Shown here: in pieces, positions 15,101 to 27,110 of the stretch | Position numbering within the stretch: position 1 is the stretch's first letter | How the letters are laid out: each line of letters opens with the position of its first letter | Assembly: GCA_029964075.1 (NCBI GenBank) | Contig: CM057135.1 | Span: 33,465,181-33,529,180, forward strand | Length of the DNA stretch: 64,000 nucleotides | Direction of reading: 5' to 3' | Source of the DNA: Patiria pectinifera | Lineage: Eukaryota; Echinodermata; Asteroidea; Valvatida; Asterinidae | Made by a program: the position numbers and the translations under genes | Notes under the pieces: model-generated | The model's input: only the letters and a program-made list of their open reading frames with translations | Database searches by the model: none | What the model was told of the DNA's origin: nothing

Positions 15101-18100
15101 CCTGCAGTACCGCTAGGCTTACAATCCTGAATCCATCAAAATCCTCCTGTTTTCAATATGGAGGTACGGTATCCTGAATATGGCAAAATACTCAAAAAAC
15201 AGGGGTATGGATTTTGATGGATTCGGGGTGGTTAGGGTTAAAAAAAACTTAAGCCTTCCATTTTTGGTGACACAGGCTAAAGAAAACAATTGGAACATCT
15301 CCCAATTTGCTTCACGGTCTCTGACTGAACAATTGCATTCACTTGCTAATGGTCTTCTTGGTATATGAATAGCCTGCCCATTCAATTTGTCAGCATTCAA
15401 TTTCAAACCCTACATAATCATACAAAGATTCATGAACAGAAAGTTCAAACAAATTCTCTACAAAATCATATGTAAATTTGGGAACCTGTTGTTTTGATCT
15501 TAGCAGAATCTTGTAGGATTGAACCGTTCAGGCCCATAACGATTGGTATATTTCAGGTCAATCCAGTCTGTCTATCCAGTTTACTAAACAGAACCGGGAA
15601 GTTTGGTTCCAGTGAATACCTAAAAGGGAATTAAGGATAATTTAGAATGGAAAATACAATGTAGATGTTTTTGAAATTATTGAAAAATCACAGGGTGTAG
15701 TCAACTAGCCCCAAGTTCATTACACAGGAAGTTGGATACAAAAAAGCCACAGTAAAAACCTTTTGTGATATACATGTACAGCAGACTTCGTGCAGACAAA
15801 CTTTATAATTTGGATGCCACTGGCTCCAACTTGGCTTGTTTGTCTTCATCTTCAAGGCCTGCTGCGCACCGAGGCAGAAACTAGCGGTTTATGTGATGAA
15901 TTGGCATTAAAAAAAGACATGTTTACATGCACGAGCTCACTTTCAAAAGGGAAAAACCTTGCTTTTGTTCAGCGCAGGGAGTACTCAAGGTTGTTGCTGC
16001 GGCTAAACTGTTCTTTTGTGAGTGGGAATACGGCAGTGAAATGCCGGGACGTTTATTTGAAAATGGAATTTAGCGATGCGGGTATTGGGGCCCATCCCAA
16101 ACTTGGAGAGATGGAATTCAAACACTTGATTTGGTGATTATAAATTTGTGGCATGGATGGCCTTGTTTACTCCAAGGGTCAGATGAAAAATTGGCAAGGG
16201 GTGCACTGCATGCAAAATCAATCATTATCACATTATCCTGTGATTACATTAGGTGGCCTATCTCATACTGATTGACCCTATTTTAATGCACAGGGCACTG
16301 ATTAAACTTTGCAAAATCTCAATGTGGACAGTGATACATGCGCATGAATGAGGATTGAAAACATAGGAACTGATGTCCAAACAGGGTGTCCCCCCCCCAA
16401 AAAAAACCTCAAAGCCCCCTCTTTTTCACAGCTTTTAAAAGAAATACATCGCAAATATCATTACATATTTAGAGAGTGTATTTCATGAGCTTTTCAAAAC
16501 CGAAATTTGTTTTCTGATCAGTTAAATATTTATTGAAGATATGGCTTTAATTGAAAACAAGTACCGTTTTTTCATTTTGTCCACCACGACTAATATTTTG
16601 ACTGAGATAAGAACATGGGCCGAAATTACCATTGTTGCAAAAAAAATAACAGAACCCAATAAAGAAAGATTTAAAACACTGAAGAAAGCAAAACATCCAA
16701 CCGAAAAATAATTCACTTATTTTCGAAGTACATTGTAAACAAACTCTAAAAGACACCCTGTGTTTGAATAAAGATTCAAAGAAAAAAGCGGTAAGTTATT
16801 GCCAAACCTACAGATTGAAACATGACATATTTTTCAAATTACAAATGTTACTGTCATATTACACTAAAAGAGGATTGATATCATCTAACACCTTCAGACT
16901 TTCAGCATTAATTGTGTTTAAATTTGTTTGGGTTTATTTTTACGTGAAGGATGATTCAGCTAAACACAAGGGTGCCAGATGAACTGACTGTGTGTTTAAG
17001 CCTGAGGCATTCAGTCAGTCTCATTCATGATATCAGAGAAGTCATTCAGGAAATGTCTTTGAGAAGGAAACAGCCAATACAGGATGTAAAGGATTGTTGA
17101 CTAATGAAATGCTGTGCTGACAATCATAGGGTTAGCTTTGAAGGACTGACATTTTCAGAATGGATTCTGATCCCTTTGGTAAATGTTGATGTGAAGAGCC
17201 TACGTGGCCAAGGGCACTATACAAATAACTTTTGTTACAAAACAAGAGTAATTTGAACTTTGTTTTAAATTAAAAATGCCAAACAAAAGCCTGTCTCCCT
17301 AAAAAAAAATACAACATGCATGACATTGAACATGCTGCCATCACATCAGTTGCTTTAACTAAAATTATTTCATTTTCTGAGTAGGATATAAGAATCTGAA
17401 ATAGTCCTTAATTGCAAGGGGGTGGGGTGAAGACTAAAAAAGCAAAAAAAATACACATTTCAAATGCATGCATATGTGATAATGCCATGTTTACATCTTT
17501 TGTTTATTTGTTTGCTTGTTTGTTTGGTTTTAATAAAAATATTTGACCATCATCAACATACCATGGAGCTATATGTCAATGATACAAAAATGTATAGGCC
17601 TATTGCTCAAGTATAAAAAAATAACACCTGAGCAGGCTAGGCTCTGACATACTGACAGGTATTGCCGAACAAGGATAGCAAAAAATACAAACAAAAACAG
17701 AACAAAACAGAAACAAAAACAAAACAGGACCTTACCACTATACCAGTAATTATAAAAAAAATGGAAAGAATGTTGCAACCTGACCCGGCTTTTTCTTCAA
17801 TCATATATCATCTCAATGAAGGTCAAAAAATGATAAGATATGAATCTGGGACTGAGAACCATTTCTTATCATTTTGTTAGGAAATAGGCCTACTTACAAA
17901 ATGTTCTTGACTCTCCATAAAATTTGTACACAATCGCTGAAGTGGCTTCAGGATACTATATTCTTTCCGTTTTAATTGCAAGTTCAACTTCCACCCTCTT
18001 CCCCGAATTGCACAGCCATGCATAACGTACGTGGGAACCAATGCACCGACGGTGTACTTACCCGGGCGATGGTGAGCGGACACCGGTGCTCCGACCCGCC

Positions 18101-18184
18101 TTTCACGGAAAAGCCCCAGGGCGCGCCGCCCTGCAGTGTCACGTCCAACGTCCGAGTTCTCGAGTCATTTTCGCATTCCTCCAT
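3180..18184 (-). CDS. Shroom-like PDZ protein, N-terminal exons only
   Basis: Three minus-strand exons join in phase: 18062-18184 (ATG at 18184), 8860-9008 and 3180-3350. The first two encode a PDZ domain at residues about 12-90. It contains TLQGGAPWGFSVKGG, SEHRCPLTIAR, GGKASQSGALQVDDIILSIN and EAIQLVKGSPDTLQLIIQR. The LVKGS...TL tail and the GG-EH-PL pattern resemble Shroom PDZ domains more than synaptopodin-2 or PDLIM ones. The third exon is basic (EKRRRPVTRSMSYSLGN). It was accepted because its phase-2 acceptor exactly matches the phase-2 donor of exon 2, and it ends in a good GTAGGT donor. Shroom proteins bind F-actin and Rho kinase and drive apical constriction; those domains would be encoded to the left, outside the window. 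Introns are about 9.1 and 5.5 kb. A synaptopodin-2 or PDLIM relative is the main alternative. The PDZ call is firm, the Shroom call fairly firm. Confidence 0.7.
4190..4450. repeat. ACATGTAC-rich low-complexity stretch
   Basis: This intronic stretch is dense in the self-complementary words TACATGTA and GTACATGTAC, with further copies scattered across the window (for example near 10370, 21040 and 27378). It carries no coding signal. It reads as simple-sequence drift typical of this genome. Confidence 0.5.
5139..5493 (+). mobile_element. TTAA-type MITE (piggyBac-like), copy 1
   Basis: A 355-bp repeat begins CCCTCCTG and ends AGGAGGG, flanked by TTAG on the left and TTTAA on the right. Inside it repeats the words CAGTCACAG and CAGTCA. 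Near-identical copies lie at 45064-45297 and, inverted, at 47973-48299. TTAA targets with CCC-starting ends are typical of piggyBac-type non-autonomous elements. There is no coding capacity. It sits in a Shroom-like intron. Confidence 0.65.
8085..8420 (-). repeat. Interspersed repeat, GGGCCATG family, inverted copy
   Basis: This stretch is the reverse complement of the family at about 35033-35565. It shares the ordered blocks TTTCAATTTTTG, TATGCTAATCTTGATTTC, GACGTCATATCAGGCAGAAA and CCTCAATGTTACAGCTATTT. Ends are approximate. It is probably a non-autonomous DNA element; no target duplication was resolved. Confidence 0.5.
10683..11020 (+). repeat. Interspersed repeat, GGGCCATG family
   Basis: The start, AGGGCCATGAAATGAATGC followed by ACACATTTTGTGCAACTTTC and CTCCTCTTAAATGTATGAAA, matches 35033 onward and 63540 onward. 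The right end is uncertain. It lies in a Shroom-like intron and has no coding capacity. Confidence 0.5.
11716..11901 (-). mobile_element. pogo/Tigger-like MITE, copy 1
   Basis: A 186-bp element has terminal inverted repeats of about 26 bp (CAGTCGAATCTCGTTAGTAC at the left; the complement of TAACGAGACTCGACTG at the right), flanked by TA on both sides (11714-11715 and 11902-11903). An inverted close copy lies at 42100-42286. CAGT-type ends plus a TA duplication are typical of pogo/Tigger elements of the Tc1-mariner group. No transposase is encoded. Confidence 0.8.
11965..12013 (+). repeat. tRNA-like fragment (SINE remnant)
   Basis: The stretch contains a B-box-like GGGTTCAAACCC inside a mostly paired T-arm (GCGGG...CCGGC, one mismatch) and ends CTCCAGTCA. 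No matching 5' half with a proper acceptor stem and D-arm precedes it, so it reads as the remains of a tRNA-derived SINE, not a working tRNA. Confidence 0.4.
12310..12545. repeat. Repeat-like unit with ATGGGGACTT words
   Basis: The words GTTATGGGGA, GAGTTATGGGGACTT, GTCCCCATA and GTCCCCATAATTACGG alternate in direct and inverted orientation, giving local hairpins (for example TGGGGACTTTCTGCTGTCCCCA). It looks like a repeat of unknown class; no other copy was found in this window. Confidence 0.3.
13374..13796 (+). mobile_element. MITE with TAAAGGGGCGTTAC ends, copy 1
   Basis: The left end TAAAGGGGCGTTAC is inverted at the right end as GTAATACCCCTTTA, bounding about 423 bp. Internal blocks (TATTCTTGCGAGAA, GTTGTGAATCCTGCCGCAC, TTTCCTTTCAACCAGACCTT) recur in order at 58513-58916. 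This is a non-coding DNA-transposon derivative; the superfamily was not determined. Confidence 0.65.
17763..17882 (-). mobile_element. Truncated copy of the GGAAAGAATGTTGCA MITE
   Basis: One terminal repeat (GGAAAGAATGTTGCAACCTG) is followed by the reverse complement of the right half of the family seen complete at 19798-20003. The other end is missing after about 17882. It lies in the first Shroom-like intron, just downstream of the first coding exon. Confidence 0.65.
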
Positions 18185-20282
18185 TCCAAAAGAACTTCAG
18201 ATTTCGCTTCGTTCAGATGATGTCTAAAGCCATATGCCGGTACGGCGCTGCACAAATAAACAAACGTCTGGAAATGGTAGAAAAAGGACTAAATCTCGGC
18301 TATCCGATAACTGTGTGTGCATAATCCGCATGCATTAATTTGCCTCATAATGGGTCTAGTACCCATACTGCACAGGGAACCTGACTAATTTTCCGAAGGA
18401 AATAAGTTTCGCTGATGCCATTCTTTCTCTTTGTAAAGACAACGGCGCAAAAGGTAACCAGCTAAAATTTGCGGCGACAAAAACTGCGGTGATCAATAAA
18501 AGACAAAATTAATGATAAACAAAACTTTTGCCTTGTCAACAGAGGGCGGGCTATCAAAAATGTGGGCTTTTTTTTTTAATCACCGTGGGTGGGGCTAGCG
18601 GGGGGGGGGGGTGTTAATGGTACTTTTTATAGCTGACAAATTAACATATTAAGGGCTTTGAGTATTTCAGAGAGTAAAGAAGGTGAAAATAGGCAGGAGG
18701 CTCCAATACATTGGTATGAACATTTTGAAATAGACAAATTTGGGGCAAGATGATTGAAGTCCCTTCAAAGTTTGGAATTTACACTGGCTTTGTAATCAAA
18801 AAGCTTTCTTTTGAAATTGTTTAACGACGCTAAACACACTCAGTAACAGCAAACTTAAAAATGTACAATTGGCTTGTGCGCATACTTTATTCTCATTAGA
18901 AACATTCCATGCAATATTGCACAGCTCAGAAACTTTGCACGTATTAGCTAAATAACAATACATCATGTACCATGATTACGAACCAATTATGATAAACATA
19001 ATCATAAAATGTACAATATAAAACAAAGGATGTAAAACAAAACCCCCAAAAACAAAGGTGCAATATTTTGTTTCTTCACAATTACTTGAACACTGTGAGT
19101 ACCCACTGAGTCGTGTGTCAGATAGTTGACATTGTCAATTAGTTGTAATTTAAAAAAAAAAGTTCTACATTTGCCTTGCCTTTATGTCCTACGTCATGTG
19201 CAGCATGTTAATTACAGCTCTTTCTATGAAAAAGTAATAGTATGTTTTGCCACAAAAAAAATTGCTCAAAAGGCACTGCATAGCATATAGGAACTTAAAA
19301 ATATGTATCTTCTTTCTGTCACGAAACCGACAGTGAAGCCTTTTGCAAAACTACTAATCTTTATACACTTCAATTCCATTTGAAGTACCCTGAACATTTA
19401 GCCAAATGAAAAAAAAAACCTCTTTAGAGAACAATTATGTATTAATAATATTTATACAAAACTAAAAAGAAAGCATCAGCCAAAATATTGTAAAAAAGTT
19501 CCTGCTGATAAAATTCTTTTTGAAACCATTTTCATTTATAACAAGTTGAGGAGCTAATTTCGCAAAACGCAACATACGCTGTTTTGTTCCCTATTAGAAT
19601 GCTGCTTTCTCCTGGCTGCCCAAGACGCAACTTTTACGGCTGTTATAAACTTTTTTCAAATGGATATGTCACGTTTTGAAAATAAAGTCTTCACTTCCAA
19701 GTCACTGTGCTTACGGCCACAGTACAATTTGTAGCAATACATTTCATTGTTTAAGTGCTTGACACGACATGGGGATTCGCCAATCAATACTATGAAGGGA
19801 AAGAATGTTGCATCCTGACGCCACTTCAGCAATTGTGTACAAAGTCCGTGGAGAGTCAAGAAAATTTGTGAAGTATTTCCTAACAAAATTGGAAATGTTT
19901 CTCAGTCCCAGATTCATGTCTTTTCATCATTTTTGCAATGACTGACCTTCACTGAGATGATTATATGAACAAAAAAGTGGCGTCAGGTTGCAACATTCTT
20001 TCCCTAGGAAGAATTCAAAATTAGAGTGTGAATGTAAGCGTCATGTGACCACTGCACAAGGAGTACCTTCTTTAATGTCATATACAAGATTTTGCTTCTA
20101 CCAAAGACTGCAGGCCACAGTAAAAGGCAACCGGGTCAAAACCCGGCAGTTTCTTGTCTTCAACTTCTGCCAGTTTTCAAAGACCCTACTATACTTTCTT
20201 TGGCAGAAAAGGCAGCTTGAGTTTTGATAATTGAACTTTTCACTTAGGAACATCGTTACTTGGGCATGTGCAGGGGTTGGGG
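18185..20282. promoter_or_regulatory. Upstream region of Shroom-like gene / 3' flank of PTGR2
   Basis: No coding exon was seen. Both flanking genes are on the minus strand, so this spacer should contain the Shroom-like 5' UTR and promoter at its left and the PTGR2 3' UTR at its right. It holds one complete MITE (19798-20003) and AT-rich filler. No core promoter element can be pinned down. Confidence 0.35.
19798..20003 (+). mobile_element. Merlin-like MITE, complete copy A
   Basis: A 206-bp element starts GGAAAGAATGTTGCATCCTG and ends with the inverted form CAGGTTGCAACATTCTTTCC. It is flanked by near-identical 8-bp direct repeats, CTATGAAG and CTAGGAAG. GGA-starting ends with 8-bp duplications suggest the Merlin superfamily. 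Family members: 17763-17882, 49350-49554, 49635-50413. Confidence 0.7.
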
Positions 20283-23941
<3,659 letters not shown>

Positions 23942-24355
23942 TTCAATTTCACACAAGAATCTTTCTAGTAAAATTCTTGCAAGATGCAAGACCAAACTTT
24001 GCACTTGAAGTTTTGGACCGTCAAGACGAGAAAATGAAAATCAGTTTTACTTCTGTCATGCTTTGCCTACGGTCATGGTCGATTAATTATGACATATTCC
24101 AACCCTGAACTGACCAAAGGTAGGAAAGATATCTGTCAATATGTAAAACAAAGGATATTTCAGATTGTTTTCTTGAAACTGTCGAACCAGATACTATACA
24201 TGACTTCTGCCGTTCTCTTGTTATTCCTGAAGCGCGCCACCAAGTGGTCAAGAAGTCGCCACGAAAATAGACAGGTAACTTATCATCTGTATTAGAAGAA
24301 CATTCGCAATACACATTGGACGTCTAGGAGTCAATTTTCTACTCGGAATTGCAAA
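23942..24355. promoter_or_regulatory. Divergent promoter region PTGR2 / NKRF
   Basis: Only 414 bp separate the two start codons, which point away from each other, so both 5' UTRs and promoters must fit here or overlap. No TATA box stands at an obvious position. Regulation by a shared bidirectional promoter is an inference from spacing. Confidence 0.5.
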
Positions 24356-25290
24356 ATGGAGACCACGAGAGAGATGGAAGAATTTCTGGAGGAACATCGT
24401 CACAAATATGAGCCCTCGCAGCATTGGCGGGCACGAAAACAGTTCATGATCAACAACTGGGAGCGCTACTCTGGAAACCAGTTGGTTTCCTTGTCCATGG
24501 TGTGGTCAAATGTGGAGTTTGATGGAGCAACGTAAGTCCAATTAATTTACATCATTGCCCATGTAATTTGAATGGCGTTCATCATCTGGTGAATGCGCTT
24601 GCGCCTACAAAGCACATAAGGTTAAGCTGCACCAGAGTACCACTTTAAAATCAGTGGCTTATTATTTAAAATATTATTAATATAATGAATAAAATATGAT
24701 AATATTATTTGTATTTGTGCAAAAACCCAGATGGATCAATATGTAATTTCAATAAATAACATTAAAATCAGTGAAAATAGTTTTTTTCAATTCCATTTTT
24801 CTTAAAATAACAATACTAACTAACGAAATTTCTTGGAAGAATATTTTCTTATATATACGGTAGCATAAAGTTAAAAAGAGATGAAGTTGGGTATTTCTGT
24901 ATCTGTATCATATACAAATAAGGCGGCAAAGCATCCCGGGGGAAACATCACACCAACTAGAGAGAAGACAATGAGTGAGAAGAAATTACAGCTTAAAAGG
25001 TGGGAGGAAAAGCCCAGAAGAATATTCTGGGGAAAACCCACGGAATCAGGTAGGGACTGAAAACCCAATCCACATGTTGGCCCAGGTGGGAATCGAACCC
25101 GGGTCACAGCAGTGGAAGGCGAGGAAAGTACCGCTACGCCAACCTGACTCCCTGGGTATTTAAAGTCTCTTCACAACTTTTTCGTCAAAACCTTTCACTC
25201 ATGAATAAAAATAATTTGACTTGCAGGTATCCCTCAGAGTTGATGATCAGAGTCAAGATGATGGCTGAAGGAATCACAGTGGATGAATAG
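24356..25290 (+). CDS. Predicted short isoform: stand-alone XTBD microprotein
   Basis: The same first exon (24356-24531, phase 2) also joins in phase to 25227-25290 after a TTGCAG acceptor and stops at TAG 25288-25290. The product is 79 residues, essentially an XTBD alone, as in vertebrate CDKN2AIPNL (about 116 residues). The exon's YPSELMIRVKMMAEGITVDE matches the NKRF exon's YPPELMARVQEMGQGITLDE at 13 of 20 positions, with synonymous changes at 7 of the 13 shared residues. ATTAAA poly(A)-signal variants lie at 25303 and 25472. No strong donor follows the stop, so it reads as an alternative last exon. Expression is unproven; a decaying exon copy is the alternative. Confidence 0.6.
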
Positions 25291-27110
25291 CCATGACAGC
25301 ATATTAAATTGTGAAACATGATAGTGACTTAAAGTGACATCAGCAAGACGTCGTACGACATGACCTCATATTTCCCTGTTTTGAAAATGGCAAAGTTGCA
25401 CTCAGGAAAGCAGTCCCTTTTAAGATGTCACCCCTTCACAAAGATGAAAAAACGATAGAACAGTCAATGCCATTAAAACTCTTTGTCTGGTGTTCTTTTT
25501 GTTGAAGATATCCACCCGAATTGATGGCCAGAGTGCAGGAAATGGGCCAAGGGATAACGTTAGATGAGCCAGCAGCCCCAGTTGTACATGATCCGCCCAA
25601 AGCCACTGTAAGCAAACCCAAAGATGAGCCTTGGAACAAGCCCGAATCCCTGCTCCAGTTAAATCCACCAGCCAAGAGAAGCTACGAAGAGTATAGTGCT
25701 CTGAATAACAAGGCTCAGAAGACACAGAGCGGACAGAGTGCAAAGGAGCGAGCAATCTCTGGATATGATGCCCGGCTTGGACAGAGAGGTGGCGCTAGCC
25801 AATCAGCAGCATGGAGCCAGCCTTCCCAACGGGGGGCGGGGCCTGCCGGGTACGATAAGGTCATAGCCGACTTGGCATACAACCTGAAGAAACAAACCAG
25901 CACCAGCAACCGTGGTGGGTCAGCACTAAACAAGCTTCACAACGCCGGCCTGCGGCTGTCTCTGAGACCGGAGGTGGAGTACATTGAAATCCCACCCCCT
26001 CACCTGCCTCATGCCAGAAGGGGACGGGGAAAGAGTCCCCTGGACAACCCGACGTGGCTGTGCAACCTGTACATGGGAGACACACTCCTGGCCAGTGTTG
26101 AGGCCAAGAACAAGCCCGATTCCAAAACAGCTGCTGCAGAGAAAGCCGTGCTCCTCTTGGAGGGTTCGGGGTTCGCCGTCCAGAACGTCAACAAGCAGAG
26201 CAAACTTGGCAGGAGCTACTGTAAGGAGGTCGTCCCGCATGATCACCAACTCAACTCCCGGACCTTTCCGGTGAACAAGCAGAATAAGTGCGGCGCACCA
26301 CCGCCGACGTGGACATTGGAAAACTTTGTCTTGATGGAGCCTTTTAAAGCGGCGCCTGCCACGAGCATCCTGATCAACTCTGCGCAGAGTAACCATGTCC
26401 CGATCCTGTTTGAAACATCTGAAGATATCCGGACTGTTGGCGGCAAATCTGGATTCGAGTGTACAACCATCATTAATGGCGTGACGGTCTGTGGTGGTCT
26501 GCACATGAACAAGCGTGAGGCAAGAAATGTGTCGGCCGAGAATGCTCTGACGTTGCTACGCAAGACCTGCCCCGTCCTCAGGAAGAACCTCCACAAGGCC
26601 CAAGGCAGTGCCATCAAACGGAATGAGCTTGCTAAAGGTCAGGTGTCCCAGCCCCCCAAGAAAGCCAGCGCCATCGAAGACACCAACCTGGGTCACAAGA
26701 TGCTGAAGATGATGGGCTGGAGCGGAGGAGCCCTGGGCAAGGATGGTATCGTGGAGCCCATCCAAGCCAGCGAGAAGTTCACCCGGGAGGGCTTGGGTTA
26801 CACCGTGGCAGTCCCCAAGAACAGCACCAACGAGATCGACATGAAGGCAGTCCGCAGGATCCTGGAAGACTATGTGCATTCGGGAAGACGGGACGACCTC
26901 ATCTTCACCTCGGAACTGTCCTCCGAGGAGCGGAAGGCCATCCATCAGCTCTGCAACCGCTTCAACCTGAAGAGCAAGTCACACGGCTCAGGGGCTCGAC
27001 GCTACTTGGTTGTCAATCAGAAAAGGAAATTGAACGAGCTGGTGCAGGAAATAGCTGAAAGTGGGGGAACCTGTGGGCAATATGAGCTTCTTACTCCTGG
27101 CCAGAGTTAA
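24356..27110 (+). CDS. NKRF: NF-kappa-B-repressing factor with XTBD, dsRBD, G-patch, R3H
   Basis: Exon 24356-24531 splices in phase to 25508-27110, giving 592 residues (vertebrate NKRF is about 690). Order: XTBD at residues about 1-80 (LSLSMVWSN, then YPPELMARVQEMGQGITLDE); a linker; dsRBD-like regions at about 175-282 (TWLCNLYMGDTLLASVEAKN, KTAAAEKAVLLL) and 353-414 (AENALTLLRKTCP); a G-patch at about 450-480 (LGHKMLKMMGWSGGALG); and an R3H domain at about 508-562 (DYVHSGRRDDLIFTSELSSE). NKRF is a nuclear and nucleolar RNA-binding protein that binds the 5'-3' exonuclease XRN2 through the XTBD and helps pre-rRNA processing through DHX15 via its G-patch. Most of the protein is in one large exon. 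An alternative terminal exon at 25227-25290 gives a much shorter product. Head to head with PTGR2. Confidence 0.93.
24897..25152 (-). mobile_element. tRNA-derived SINE with 9-bp target duplication
   Basis: Read on the minus strand it begins GGGAGTCAGGTTGGCGTAGC, has an A box (TGGCGTAGCGGT) and a B box (GGGTTCGATTCCC), then a body with CCGTGGGTTTTCCCCAG and TTCTGGGCTTTTCCTCCCA. Direct repeats TGGGTATTT at 24888-24896 and 25153-25161 flank 256 bp. It lies in the NKRF intron just upstream of the alternative terminal exon. Confidence 0.75.
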
